Source: Pseudoalteromonas sp. Scap06 (lineage in GTDB: Bacteria; Pseudomonadota; Gammaproteobacteria; Enterobacterales; Alteromonadaceae). From it: DNA of 64,000 bases. A model generated the notes under the pieces. It saw nothing but the letters and a program-made list of their open reading frames with translations, was not told where the DNA came from and did no database searches. Shown here in pieces: positions 35,529-44,837 of this stretch (position 1 is its first letter; every line of letters begins with the position of its first letter). A program made the translations under genes and the position numbers. The stretch spans positions 1,116,001 to 1,180,000 of the forward strand of contig NZ_CP041330.1 of NCBI RefSeq assembly GCF_013394165.1, read 5' to 3'.

Positions 35529-37082
35529 TTAAAGCTTTTCAATATTATTTAAATAGTTGTTACCTTGCTCTAAGGTTGCTTGGCGTAATGATTCATCTTG
35601 TTTATCCCAATTACGATAAACCATCCCTATTCGTGGGTTTTTCTCAAGTCGCTCTCGGTGTTTTTGCATAAACTGCCAGTAAAGGCTGTTTAGCGGACAC
35701 GCATCTTTGCCCACTTTCTCTTTCACTTTGTATTGGCAGCTTTTACAGTAGTCACTCATTTTATTTATATAGTTGCCGCTAGCCGCATAAGGCTTAGTGG
35801 CAATGATGCCATCGTCAGCAAACTGGCTCATCCCTCGTGCGTTAGGCATTTCTACCCACTCAATAGCATCAATATAAACACCTAAATACCATTCATCCAC
35901 TTCATCGGGACTGATGGCGGTTAATAAACAAAAATTACCTATTACCATTAAGCGCTGAATATGATGGGCATACGCGCTGTCTAAGCTTTGTGTTAATGAG
36001 TGGCTTAAGCAATTCATTTTTGTTTTACCATTCCAAAAATAACTCGGCAGTGCACGAGTTGCATTAAGCTGGTTTTTGTTGGCGTAATCGGGCATGTTTT
36101 TCCAATACACGCCACGCACATACTCGCGCCAACCCAGTACTTGGCGAATAAAGCCTTCAACCTGAGAAATAGATATTTCATCTTGACGTTGTTGGTACTC
36201 TTTAACAACACGGTCGATAACATAGCGAGGGGGTAAAATTTTGGCATTTAACGCAAACGATAATCGGCTGTGATAAAAGGTATCCTTATCAGGGCATTGA
36301 TCTGTCATCGCATCTTGAAATTGACCAAAGCGAGGCAGTAAATGTGCACAAAAATGATCAAGCGCACTTATTGCTTGCTTACGGGTTGTTGGCCAGCTTA
36401 ATTGCGTGTCTATCTGTCCAAAGTAATTTATTTTATGTTTATCTAAACGCTCAATAATGGCGCTAACATCATTTTTAAATAATTTGGGTTTGGGGATATC
36501 GGCTAAATCACTTTTTGAAAACTTATTACGGTTATTGGCATCAAAGTTCCATTGCCCACCGGCAGGTTTGTCATCTTCCATTAAAATATCAAACTGCTTA
36601 CGCATTGCCCGATAAAAATGCTCCATAGTGACGTGTTTATCTTTTTTAAAGCGTTTATCTATGTCGTTAAATGCTAATAAAAAATGCTCGCTGTCACAGG
36701 CATTCACCGTTAACTCGCTATTAGTCGCGAATTCGTGAAGTTGTGTTTTTAAACGGTACTCATCTGGGTATTGATATTCAATAGAGGTGCATTCATGCTG
36801 CTTGGCTAAACGCTTTAAAAGAGCGGGTAAGTCATCATCGTCTTTGGTGTCATCTAGCGTGAGATGTAAAACATTGAAGCCAGCATCTTTTAATGCATTA
36901 GCGAAGTTTTCCATGGCTTTAAAAAAGGCTGATATTTTTTGCACATGGTGTTTTACATAGTGTGCTTCTTGCATAAGCTCAGCAATAACAAATACGGTGT
37001 CGTCTGATTTGTCTTTAAACCACGAATGAGCAGGATTGAGCTGATCACCTAAAATCAATCTTAGTGTGTTGTATTTTTTCAT
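35529..37082 (-). CDS. FeS-type (6-4) photolyase / cryptochrome-photolyase-related protein
   Basis: A 517-aa flavoprotein of the prokaryotic FeS-BCP/PhrB group, which repairs (6-4) UV photoproducts using light. N-terminus TLRLILGDQLNPAHSWF is diagnostic of this deoxyribodipyrimidine-photolyase-related family. The C-terminal FAD/helical domain contains FIRQVLGWREYVRGVYW and the [4Fe-4S] cysteines: one in MNCLSHSL and three in SDYCKSCQYKVKEKVGKDAC. Monocistronic; a dispersed repeat (copy B) lies just upstream. No LexA box is evident to me in the upstream region. Confidence 0.92.
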   Translation of the reverse strand: MKKYNTLRLILGDQLNPAHSWFKDKSDDTVFVIAELMQEAHYVKHHVQKISAFFKAMENFANALKDAGFNVLHLTLDDTKDDDDLPALLKRLAKQHECTSIEYQYPDEYRLKTQLHEFATNSELTVNACDSEHFLLAFNDIDKRFKKDKHVTMEHFYRAMRKQFDILMEDDKPAGGQWNFDANNRNKFSKSDLADIPKPKLFKNDVSAIIERLDKHKINYFGQIDTQLSWPTTRKQAISALDHFCAHLLPRFGQFQDAMTDQCPDKDTFYHSRLSFALNAKILPPRYVIDRVVKEYQQRQDEISISQVEGFIRQVLGWREYVRGVYWKNMPDYANKNQLNATRALPSYFWNGKTKMNCLSHSLTQSLDSAYAHHIQRLMVIGNFCLLTAISPDEVDEWYLGVYIDAIEWVEMPNARGMSQFADDGIIATKPYAASGNYINKMSDYCKSCQYKVKEKVGKDACPLNSLYWQFMQKHRERLEKNPRIGMVYRNWDKQDESLRQATLEQGNNYLNNIEKL

Positions 37083-37146
37083 AATTAGCCAAAATTCACT
37101 CTTATACGTGATATTTTTAAAAGCGATCTATTTCTTAAAGTATGCT

Positions 37147-37344
37147 TAACCTGAACTCTGGTTAAGAGGTTTACTAACATATTAAATCAAAAATGATATT
37201 TATGTTTATTTTCTCTAGCCAGAGATTTTCAGTGAAAACAAGGCGAAATTACGCGTCAATAGCTAGCCTATTGCAAGTAAATTCAACGCAGTTAGCGCTG
37301 AAAATAGCTGCTTGAGATAGATTTATTATCCAAAGTTCAGGTTA
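37147..37344 (-). repeat. Dispersed MITE-like element, copy B (intact ends)
   Basis: 198-bp non-coding element with terminal inverted repeats: TAACCTGAACTCTGG at 37147-37161 against the complement of CCAAAGTTCAGGTTA at 37330-37344 (one mismatch in 15). It matches copy A at 29314-~29485 in the opposite orientation. No transposase inside, so it would have to be mobilised in trans. Confidence 0.78.
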
Positions 37345-37473
37345 CCGATAATAGAGCACCGAATGCAATTTAATACAGCGGTTGATTGTAACGATTCAAA
37401 TTTTATAGCAAACATAGTGTAGGTAAGGCGATAAACTAGGTTGCTTTTTTTATCAACTTATTAGTTATTATGG

Positions 37474-37502
37474 TTGCTAATTTAGCGGCACATCCTTATA
37501 AT
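37474..37502 (+). promoter_or_regulatory. Sigma-70 promoter of tRNA-fMet / nusA operon
   Basis: TTGCTA (37474-37479), 17-bp spacer, perfect TATAAT (37497-37502), then a GC-rich AGCGGCC discriminator as in stringently controlled stable-RNA promoters. Start of transcription would be near 37509, ~65 nt before the tRNA. Confidence 0.75.
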
Positions 37503-37573
37503 AGCGGCCATTGTTTAGTAGGTTATAAAATTTACTAACAGCGATATTAAGTTATTAACTTTTTATCTATTGG

Positions 37574-37650
<77 letters not shown>

Positions 37651-37765
37651 ATCTTAATAGTAGGTTTAAACTTACTACTTTATATCGCGCATTCTAAGTA
37701 ATGCGCGTTTTGCGTTTAAGCTAATGAAGTTTAATTTGGTCAGGGTACTGACTCGCAACCAAGCT

Positions 37766-37787
37766 TGGCCCTAGGCCACACAGTTTT
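37766..37787 (+). terminator. First terminator-like hairpin between metY and rimP
   Basis: TGGCC-CTA-GGCCA stem (37766-37778) followed by CACAG and five T. Possible end of the short tRNA transcript. Confidence 0.55.
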
Positions 37788-37802
37788 TCGTTTTTTGGTG
37801 TG

Positions 37803-37825
37803 ACGCCCCGCTTGGTTCGGGGCGT
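37803..37825 (+). terminator. Second terminator-like hairpin between metY and rimP
   Basis: ACGCCCCG, loop CTTGGTT, CGGGGCGT: 8-bp very GC-rich stem with a weak TTGTTG tail. Confidence 0.6.
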
Positions 37826-37890
37826 TGTTGTATCTGCACCGTTTGATTTAATGTTTATCGATTAAATCAAAATTTAAACTCAGTATTTTA

Positions 37891-37910
37891 GGGCTATAAG
37901 CCCTTTTTTT
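37891..37910 (+). terminator. Third hairpin, attenuator directly before rimP
   Basis: GGGCT-ATA-AGCCC followed by seven T, ending 20 bp before the rimP start. An intrinsic terminator placed ahead of rimP-nusA fits feedback control by NusA (inference). Confidence 0.75.
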
Positions 37911-37929
37911 GTTTGTATGGAGGATTTTC

Positions 37930-38385
37930 GTGACAAAACTTGAACAAGATTTAGTAACCATGTTAACGCCTGCGGTAGAAATGCTAGGCTTTGAATTACA
38001 TGGTCTTGAGTTTGTACAAGCGGGTCGCCATTCTACCTTAAGAGTATACATTGCTCACGAGGATGGAATTTCAGTTGACAACTGCGCAGATGCCAGTCGT
38101 CAAATTAGTGCGATTTTAGACGTCGAAGACCCGATTACAAACGAATATGATTTGGAAGTGTCGTCTCCTGGTGTTGATCGTCCATTATTCAAACAAGATC
38201 ACTACGAGCAGGCGCAAGGAGAGGAAGTACGCGTGCGTACTAAGCTTCCACAAGACGGTCGCCGTAATTTTAAAGGCGACTTAATAGCAGTTAGCAGCGA
38301 TATGATCACATTATCTAGCGATGGTGCAGAGCATTTAATCATGCTTAGTAACATTGAACGTGCGAACATAATCGCAAAGTTTTAA
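37930..38385 (+). CDS. rimP: Ribosome maturation factor RimP
   Basis: A 151-aa 30S assembly factor. N-terminal domain [22 protein letters not shown]...[25 protein letters not shown], and [16 protein letters not shown], then an SH3-like C-terminal domain ([17 protein letters not shown]). The preferred start is GTG 37930 (VTKLEQD), 6 nt after GGAGG; a TTG at 37909 in the terminator T-tract is not credible. First protein gene of the nusA operon. Confidence 0.96.
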   Translation: MTKLEQDLVTMLTPAVEMLGFELHGLEFVQAGRHSTLRVYIAHEDGISVDNCADASRQISAILDVEDPITNEYDLEVSSPGVDRPLFKQDHYEQAQGEEVRVRTKLPQDGRRNFKGDLIAVSSDMITLSSDGAEHLIMLSNIERANIIAKF

Positions 38386-38423
38386 TTCGAGTGCGAAGGA
38401 ATAGGGCAAGCGAGGCATTACCC

Positions 38424-39923
38424 ATGGCAAAAGAGATATTATTGGTTGCTGAAGCCGTTTCCAATGAGAAAGCGGTTCCAAAAGAAAAGATTTTTGAAGC
38501 TCTAGAGTTCGCATTAGCGACAGCGACAAAGAAAAAGCATGATGGTGAAATTGATGTACGTGTTGCAATTGACCGTAAAACTGGCGATTACGATACATTC
38601 CGTCGCTGGCAAATAGCTGAAGTATTAGAAGATGGTTCTTTAGAGAATCCATACAGCGAAATCACGTTAGAAGCTGCTCAAGTTGAAGAACCAGACTTGA
38701 AAATGGGCGACTACGTAGAAGAGCAGATTGAATCAATTAAATTTGACCGCATAACAACACAAATGGCTAAGCAAGTAATCGTACAAAAAGTACGTGAAGC
38801 AGAGCGTGCCTTAGTGGTTGAAGCGTACAAAGATCAGCAAGGCGAGCTAGTAACGGGTGTTGTTAAAAAAGCAACGCGTGATGCAATCGTACTTGATTTA
38901 GGTAATAACGCCGAAGCGGTTATTTACCGTGACGACATGCTGCCACGTGAAAACTTCCGCCCAGGCGATCGTATTCGTGGTCTTCTATATGAAGTTAAAC
39001 CAGAAGCACGTGGTGCACAATTATTTGTAACCCGTTCTAAACCAGAAATGCTGATGGAATTATTCCGCATTGAGGTGCCAGAAATTGGCGAAGAGATGAT
39101 TGAATTACGTGCCGCAGCTCGTGATCCAGGTTCACGCGCTAAAATCGCAGTTAAGTCTAATGATAAGCGTATAGACCCTGTAGGTGCGTGTGTTGGTATG
39201 CGTGGCGCACGTGTTCAAGCGGTATCGTCAGAACTTGGCGGTGAGCGTGTTGATATCGTACTTTACGATGACAACCCAGCACAGTTTGTTATTAACGCAA
39301 TGGCACCAGCAGAAGTGGCTTCAATCGTAATGGATGAAGACACTCACTCAATGGATATTGCTGTTGAAGCTGATAACTTAGCACAAGCTATTGGTCGTAA
39401 TGGTCAAAACGTACGTTTAGCAAGCCAGTTAACTGGCTGGGAATTAAACGTAATGACCGTTGATGAAATGCGCGCTAAGAACGAAGCTGAGTCAGATAAG
39501 TTAATTAACTTATTTACTGAAAACTTAGATATTGATGACGAGTTTGCGTCATTACTTATCAACGAAGGTTTCTCAACACTTGAAGAAGTTGCGTATGTAC
39601 CTGCTTCTGAGTTTTTAGAAATCGACGGCTTAGATGAAGAAACAGTGGACGTATTACGTTCACGTGCAAAAGATGCATTAACAACGAAAGCCCTTAAAAC
39701 GGAAGAAAGCTTAGAAGGCGCTGAGCCTGCTGAAGACTTACTTGCGCTTGAAGGCTTAGAGCGTCATTTAGCATTTGTTATGGCAAGTAAGGGTGTAGTA
39801 ACACTTGAAGACTTAGCTGAGCAAGGCATTGATGAGCTTGTAGATATTACAGAGCTATCTGCAGAGAAAGCGGGCGAGCTAATTATGGCTGCACGTAATA
39901 TTTGTTGGTTTGCAGACGAGTAA
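38424..39923 (+). CDS. nusA: Transcription termination/antitermination factor NusA
   Basis: A 499-aa RNA-polymerase-binding elongation factor. N-terminal RNAP-binding domain [19 protein letters not shown]1 domain (~135-200, [22 protein letters not shown]), KH1/KH2 (~230-345, [35 protein letters not shown]) and two C-terminal acidic repeats (~365-495) ending [10 protein letters not shown], the enteric layout (E. coli 495 aa). The frame is open from 38391, but ATG 38424 with SD GCGAGG is the family start. NusA likely controls read-through of the hairpins upstream of rimP. Confidence 0.98.
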   Translation: MAKEILLVAEAVSNEKAVPKEKIFEALEFALATATKKKHDGEIDVRVAIDRKTGDYDTFRRWQIAEVLEDGSLENPYSEITLEAAQVEEPDLKMGDYVEEQIESIKFDRITTQMAKQVIVQKVREAERALVVEAYKDQQGELVTGVVKKATRDAIVLDLGNNAEAVIYRDDMLPRENFRPGDRIRGLLYEVKPEARGAQLFVTRSKPEMLMELFRIEVPEIGEEMIELRAAARDPGSRAKIAVKSNDKRIDPVGACVGMRGARVQAVSSELGGERVDIVLYDDNPAQFVINAMAPAEVASIVMDEDTHSMDIAVEADNLAQAIGRNGQNVRLASQLTGWELNVMTVDEMRAKNEAESDKLINLFTENLDIDDEFASLLINEGFSTLEEVAYVPASEFLEIDGLDEETVDVLRSRAKDALTTKALKTEESLEGAEPAEDLLALEGLERHLAFVMASKGVVTLEDLAEQGIDELVDITELSAEKAGELIMAARNICWFADE

Positions 39924-39948
39924 TTTATTAACGGAGGTATTAGAGACT

Positions 39949-42606
39949 ATGGCAGAAGTAAATGTTGAAAAACTAGCCGGTGATATAGGTACAACTGTTG
40001 ATAAATTGCTACAGCAGTTTTCACAAGCCGGTATTACTAAACAAGCAGGCGATAATGTAACAGAAGCTGAAAAAGCAACGTTACTTGATCACCTAAGCAA
40101 GCAACATGGCGGTACTGGATCTGAAGGTCCAGCGCGTATGACATTGCAACGTAAGAGCAAAAGCACATTAAGTGTGACTGGCTCTACGGGTAAAGCAAAG
40201 GCTGTGCAAGTTGAAGTTCGCAAAACCCGCACTTACGTGAAAAAAAGTGCTGTTGAGCAAGAGCAAGAACAGCAACGTCTAGCCGCTGAAGAAAAAGCGC
40301 GTCTTGAAGAGCAGCAAAAAGCTGAACAAGAAGCCGCAGAATTGAAAGCGAAACAAGAGGCAGAACGTAAAGCGAAAGAAGACGCTGATCGTAAAGCCAA
40401 AGAAGAAGCTAAACGCAAAGCAGATGCTGAGCGTAAAGCGAAACAACAGCAGATGACCCCTGAGCAAAGTGCTAAGTCTGAGAAAGATCGCATCGAAGCT
40501 GAGCGTCTGCAAAAAGAAGCAGAAGAGGCCGCATTGAAGAAAGCTGAAGAAGAAGCGAAACGTCAAGCAGAAGAGGCAAGAAAGCTAGCTGAAGAGAATT
40601 CAGCACGCTGGAAGAAAGAAGAAGAAGAACGTAAGAAACGCGAAGAAACCGCGGATCACCACCTTACGACTTCAACTTACGCACGTGAAGCAGAAGATGT
40701 AGCAGATGCTCGCGAAGAGCAAGGCTCACGCCGTGCGAAGAAAAAGAAAAAAGCGCCAGCAAAAGATAAATTTGCAGCGTCTAAAGGTAAAAAAGGTAAG
40801 CTAAAAGCGCCAGCGTCATTACAGCACGGTTTCCAAAAACCAACGGCTGATGTTAAAAACGAAGTGCGTATTAGTGAAACAATTACAGTTGCTGAGCTTG
40901 CGTCACGCATGGCTGTTAAAGGCGCTGAAGTTGTAAAAACAATGATGAAAATGGGTGACATGGTTACGATTAACCAAGTTATTGACCAAGAAACTGCGCA
41001 ACTTGTTGCAGAAGAAATGGGCCATAAAGTTATCATCGTTAAAGAAAACGAATTAGAGCAAACAGTACTTAACGACCGCCATGAAGATGGTAAGTCTGAG
41101 CCTCGTGCTCCAGTAGTAACTGTTATGGGTCACGTTGACCACGGTAAAACGTCAACGCTTGATTACATTCGTTCAGCTAAAGTTGCTTCAGGCGAAGCCG
41201 GTGGCATTACGCAGCATATTGGTGCATACCACGTTGAAACTAACGGCAACATGATCACTTTCTTAGATACTCCGGGTCACGCCGCGTTTACATCTATGCG
41301 TGCTCGTGGTGCAAAAGCGACTGATATCGTAATCCTAGTAGTTGCAGCCGATGATGGTGTAATGCCACAAACTAAAGAAGCGGTACAGCATGCTCGCGCA
41401 GCTGGCGTTCCTTTAATCATTGCTGTTAACAAAATGGATAAAGAAGGCGCAGATCCAGACCGCGTTAAAAACGAGCTAGCTCAGCTAGACGTTATCCCAG
41501 AAGATTGGGGCGGTGATACGCAATACGTTCACATCTCAGCTAAAACAGGTCTTGGTATTGATGACCTTTTAGAAGCAGTATTAATGCAATCTGAGCTGTT
41601 AGAACTAAATGCACCTAGCGAAGGTATGGCTGCAGGTGTTGTAATTGAATCACGTCTTGATAAAGGCCGTGGTCCAGTAGCGTCTATCCTTGTTCAATCA
41701 GGTACGCTTAACCAAGGTGACATTGTATTATGTGGTCTTGAGTATGGCCGTGTTCGTGCAATGCGCGATGAAAACGGTAAAGACATTAAATCTGCGGGTC
41801 CTTCTATTCCTGTTGAGATTTTAGGTCTTTCTGGTATTCCAGCAGCGGGTGATGAAGCAACAGTAGTTAAAGACGAGCGTAAAGCACGTGAAGTTGCACT
41901 TTACCGTCAAGGTAAATTCCGCGATGTTAAATTAGCGCGTCAGCAAAAAGCGAAGCTTGAAAACATGTTTACTAACATGACTGAAGGCGACGTGTCTGAA
42001 GTTAACGTGGTACTTAAAGCAGACGTTCAAGGTTCAATTGAAGCAATTTCAGACTCACTAACTAAACTTTCTACTGATGAAGTAAAAGTGAAGATTGTTG
42101 GTTCTGGTGTTGGTGGTATCACTGAAACAGATGCAACTCTTGCTGCAGCGTCTAACGCAATCGTAGTTGGCTTTAACGTTCGTGCCGATGCATCAGCGCG
42201 TAAAGTGATTGACTCTGAAAACTTAGACCTTCGTTACTACAGCGTAATTTACGCACTTATCGAAGAAGTTAAGCAAGCCATGTCTGGTATGCTTGCTCCT
42301 GAGTTTAAACAAGAGATCATTGGTCTTGCTGAAGTACGTGATGTATTTAAGTCTCCAAAAATTGGCGCAATTGCTGGTTGTATGGTTACTGAAGGTACTA
42401 TCAAACGTAGCGCACCAATTCGTGTACTTCGTGATAACGTGGTTATTTACGAAGGTGAACTTGAGTCATTACGTCGCTTTAAAGATGACGTACAAGACGT
42501 TCGTAACGGCATGGAATGTGGTATCGGCGTTAAGAACTACAATGACGTTCGCGTTGGTGACCAAATCGAAGTATTTGAAACAGTTGAAGTACAACGTAGT
42601 CTTTAA
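39949..42606 (+). CDS. infB: Translation initiation factor IF-2
   Basis: An 885-aa GTPase that loads fMet-tRNA on the 30S subunit. Order: IF2 N-terminal module ([19 protein letters not shown]), a long Lys/Glu/Ala charged helix (~90-250), a basic region, a second IF2_N domain (~305-360), the G domain from ~390 ([22 protein letters not shown]), then domains II-IV. E. coli IF2 is 890 aa. ATG 39949 follows CGGAGG; the frame is open upstream from 39910 within nusA, but the family starts [10 protein letters not shown]. Shorter internal-start isoforms are known in enterics; none is evident enough here to annotate. Confidence 0.98.
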   Translation: MAEVNVEKLAGDIGTTVDKLLQQFSQAGITKQAGDNVTEAEKATLLDHLSKQHGGTGSEGPARMTLQRKSKSTLSVTGSTGKAKAVQVEVRKTRTYVKKSAVEQEQEQQRLAAEEKARLEEQQKAEQEAAELKAKQEAERKAKEDADRKAKEEAKRKADAERKAKQQQMTPEQSAKSEKDRIEAERLQKEAEEAALKKAEEEAKRQAEEARKLAEENSARWKKEEEERKKREETADHHLTTSTYAREAEDVADAREEQGSRRAKKKKKAPAKDKFAASKGKKGKLKAPASLQHGFQKPTADVKNEVRISETITVAELASRMAVKGAEVVKTMMKMGDMVTINQVIDQETAQLVAEEMGHKVIIVKENELEQTVLNDRHEDGKSEPRAPVVTVMGHVDHGKTSTLDYIRSAKVASGEAGGITQHIGAYHVETNGNMITFLDTPGHAAFTSMRARGAKATDIVILVVAADDGVMPQTKEAVQHARAAGVPLIIAVNKMDKEGADPDRVKNELAQLDVIPEDWGGDTQYVHISAKTGLGIDDLLEAVLMQSELLELNAPSEGMAAGVVIESRLDKGRGPVASILVQSGTLNQGDIVLCGLEYGRVRAMRDENGKDIKSAGPSIPVEILGLSGIPAAGDEATVVKDERKAREVALYRQGKFRDVKLARQQKAKLENMFTNMTEGDVSEVNVVLKADVQGSIEAISDSLTKLSTDEVKVKIVGSGVGGITETDATLAAASNAIVVGFNVRADASARKVIDSENLDLRYYSVIYALIEEVKQAMSGMLAPEFKQEIIGLAEVRDVFKSPKIGAIAGCMVTEGTIKRSAPIRVLRDNVVIYEGELESLRRFKDDVQDVRNGMECGIGVKNYNDVRVGDQIEVFETVEVQRSL

Positions 42607-42676
42607 TTGTTGTTAGGTGTTGTTGGACATTCAAGGTCGTACCTCGATAGCCCAACATACCCTATGCTAAGATTTT

Positions 42677-42699
42677 AAATGGGGGCTCAGCCCCCATTT
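42677..42699 (+). other. Hairpin between infB and rbfA
   Basis: AAATGGGGGC, loop TCA, GCCCCCATTT: perfect 10-bp stem without a real T-tract. Could cause partial termination or mark RNase processing within the operon. Confidence 0.6.
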
Positions 42700-42763
42700 G
42701 TGTATCCATTATTTAGTTAACTTGTTATTGTTTTTCAATAAGTTATAATTTTAGGAAAGTGAA

Positions 42764-43171
42764 ATGAGAGAATTTTCTCGCACTGATCGTGTTGCTCAGC
42801 AAATTCAAAAAGAAATTGCTGTGATTCTACAACGCGAAATTAAAGATCCGCGCTTAGGCATGGTGACAGTGTCTGCGGTAGAAGTATCACGCGATTTATC
42901 TTATGCCAAAGTTTTTATCACGGTGTTTAACACTGAAGACGAAAATGCAGCAAAACAGAGTGCAAAAGTACTGAACGAAGCAACGGGCTATATCCGTTCG
43001 TTACTAGGTAAGCGTATTCGCGCACGTATTATGCCAGAGCTTAAATTTGTGGTTGATAACTCATTAATGGAAGGGATGCGCATCTCTAACTTAGTGGACT
43101 CTATCATTCGTGAAGATAATGCTAAGCATGTTGATGATGAAACAGATAGCGAAGAAGGCACTAAAGACTAA
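42764..43171 (+). CDS. rbfA: Ribosome-binding factor A
   Basis: A 135-aa KH-fold 30S maturation factor needed for 16S 5'-end processing and cold adaptation. [21 protein letters not shown], then [24 protein letters not shown] and [21 protein letters not shown]. coli RbfA is 133 aa. SD AGGAAAG precedes the ATG. Its stop overlaps the truB ATG by one base (TAATG). Confidence 0.97.
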   Translation: MREFSRTDRVAQQIQKEIAVILQREIKDPRLGMVTVSAVEVSRDLSYAKVFITVFNTEDENAAKQSAKVLNEATGYIRSLLGKRIRARIMPELKFVVDNSLMEGMRISNLVDSIIREDNAKHVDDETDSEEGTKD

Positions 43172-44115
43172 TGGCAAGACGCAGTAAAGGCCGTCCAGTT
43201 GATGGTATTTTGTTGTTAAACAAACCAGAAGGCATTTCATCAAACAAGGCATTACAGCAGGCTAAAGGTATTTATTTTGCGCAAAAAGCGGGGCACACAG
43301 GTGCGCTTGATCCGCTTGCGACCGGCATGCTGCCAATTTGTTTTGGTGAAGCGACTAAGTTTACCCAGTTTTTACTCGATACAGATAAAACCTATGTTGT
43401 TCGAGCTAAGCTAGGTGAACGTACTACCACATCAGACTCTGATGGCGAAGTGGTCGAAACTCGCGATGTGAATGTTACTTCCCAATTACTAAGCGAAGAG
43501 ATTGCTAAGTTTTTAGGTGAGTCAGACCAATATCCATCAATGTATTCAGCGCTTAAATATGAAGGTAAACCTTTATATAAATATGCGCGTGAAGGTATAG
43601 AAGTTCCTCGCAAATGTCGAAAAATTAACGTATTTAGCTTAACGCTTGATGAGTTTGATGAGCAAGCTAACGAGATACAAATGACTGCACATGTATCTAA
43701 AGGTACGTATATTCGTACTATCGTTGATGACTTAGGTGAAAACTTAGGCTGCGGCGCGCATGTGATTATGCTGCATCGTAGTGCTGTTGGGCATTACCCT
43801 GCAGATAAAATGGTCACACTTGAGCAGTTAGAAGCGTTATTAAATCAAGCGAAAGAACAAGACGTTGCGCCTTCAACTTACCTTGACGAACTATTATTGC
43901 CAATGGACACCGCGTTAGTTGATTTACCCGTTGTGGAAATTACTAAAGAGCAGGGAATGGCATTTAGCCATGGTCAAGCTGTGGTGTTGGGTAAAGCCCT
44001 GCCTGAAGGTGCAATAAAGGTACTGGCTGACGGAATATTTATTGGTACGGGCGAACGTAATCCTGATGGCCATTTAAAGTCAAAGCGCGGCTTGTCTAAT
44101 CAACAACCAGAGTAA
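43171..44115 (+). CDS. truB: tRNA pseudouridine(55) synthase TruB
   Basis: A 314-aa enzyme forming pseudouridine 55 in the T-arm of tRNAs. The catalytic Asp is in [15 protein letters not shown]; also [13 protein letters not shown] and the start [19 protein letters not shown]. The C-terminal PUA-like region ends the protein. Length matches E. coli TruB (314 aa). One-base overlap with rbfA indicates coupling. Confidence 0.97.
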   Translation: MARRSKGRPVDGILLLNKPEGISSNKALQQAKGIYFAQKAGHTGALDPLATGMLPICFGEATKFTQFLLDTDKTYVVRAKLGERTTTSDSDGEVVETRDVNVTSQLLSEEIAKFLGESDQYPSMYSALKYEGKPLYKYAREGIEVPRKCRKINVFSLTLDEFDEQANEIQMTAHVSKGTYIRTIVDDLGENLGCGAHVIMLHRSAVGHYPADKMVTLEQLEALLNQAKEQDVAPSTYLDELLLPMDTALVDLPVVEITKEQGMAFSHGQAVVLGKALPEGAIKVLADGIFIGTGERNPDGHLKSKRGLSNQQPE

Positions 44116-44123
44116 AGTTTAAC

Positions 44124-44151
44124 TTGTAGTTATGCTGATAATTGGTAGAAT
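44124..44151 (+). promoter_or_regulatory. Candidate rpsO promoter
   Basis: TTGTAG (44124-44129), 16-bp spacer, TAGAAT (44146-44151), starting just after the truB stop. rpsO has its own promoter in E. coli. Confidence 0.4.
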
Positions 44152-44224
44152 ACGCCCGCTTAATCGTTTTGGCTGAATTAGTGATCGGCTAAAGCACCTA
44201 TTAAATTTAACTTTTGGAGTTATT

Positions 44225-44494
44225 ATGTCACTAAGCAATCAAGAAAAAATCGATATCATTGCTAAATTCGCACGCGCTGAAGGCGACACTGGTTCACCTG
44301 AAGTACAAGTAGCATTACTTACTTTTGATATCAACAAGCTTCAAGGTCACTTTGCTGATCACAAGCATGACTTCCACTCACGTCGTGGTCTGCTTCGTAA
44401 AGTAAGCACTCGCCGTAAACTGCTTGATTACCTTAAAGGTAAAGATATCTCGCGTTATACTGCGTTAATCAAAGAGCTTGGCCTACGTCGCTAA
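44225..44494 (+). CDS. rpsO: 30S ribosomal protein S15
   Basis: An 89-aa primary 16S-binding protein. [52 protein letters not shown] and [13 protein letters not shown] match S15 at its full length (E. coli 89 aa). SD TGGAG precedes the ATG. E. coli S15 represses its own mRNA through a 5' pseudoknot; I cannot confirm one here by eye. Confidence 0.98.
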   Translation: MSLSNQEKIDIIAKFARAEGDTGSPEVQVALLTFDINKLQGHFADHKHDFHSRRGLLRKVSTRRKLLDYLKGKDISRYTALIKELGLRR

Positions 44495-44507
44495 GAACTT
44501 GATTATC

Positions 44508-44536
44508 AAAAGGGGAGCTTTTTAGCTCCTTTTTTT
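44508..44536 (+). terminator. Rho-independent terminator after rpsO
   Basis: GGAGCT (44514-44519), T-rich loop, AGCTCC (44524-44529), then seven T. Confidence 0.9.
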
Positions 44537-44837
44537 GTGTCTAAATTTCCCCATACCCACATCGATTAATCCCCTTGAAATATCAGCTAAAAGCCACATT
44601 GTAAGTAACAGCAAAGTACATAATTTAGCAATGCGTTTATCTCTGGACTAAGCTCGCAATTTTACCTGACTTTGTTATATACTATGGCGCGTAGATAAAA
44701 AGGTTTATTTACGGTTATTTACATCATTGCCAATTGTAGTACTTAATTGATTTCCAACTGAATACAATTATGTACTGTAATTGGTACTTTGATGAAAACT
44801 TAATTAATACTAAAAATACATTTAAGGAATATTTTAA
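44537..44837 (+). other. pnp promoter and leader region
   Basis: About 300 bp between the rpsO terminator and pnp. It contains a long leader hairpin (44730-44784) and presumably a pnp promoter (a TATACT at 44676-44681 is a candidate -10, with no convincing -35). No coding signal. Confidence 0.5.
44730..44784 (+). promoter_or_regulatory. Long stem-loop in the pnp leader
   Basis: CCAATTGTAGTACTTAATTG (44730-44749) pairs with 44765-44784: 17 Watson-Crick pairs, two G-U wobbles and one mismatch around a 15-nt loop. In E. coli the pnp leader carries an RNase III-cleaved hairpin through which PNPase represses its own mRNA; this stem has the right place and size. The cleavage itself is inferred. 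Confidence 0.65.

Larger units (their letters stand above)
37083..37573. other. Intergenic region between photolyase and tRNA-fMet
   Basis: 491 bp holding repeat copy B (37147-37344) and the tRNA promoter (37474-37502). The photolyase promoter should lie in 37083-37146. No further coding signal seen. Confidence 0.6.

Noticed and set aside
40233..40566. Minus-strand ORFs opposite the infB charged region
   Set aside because: Antisense of Lys/Glu/Ala-rich codons gives Ser/Leu/Phe-rich nonsense; the plus-strand gene is certain.
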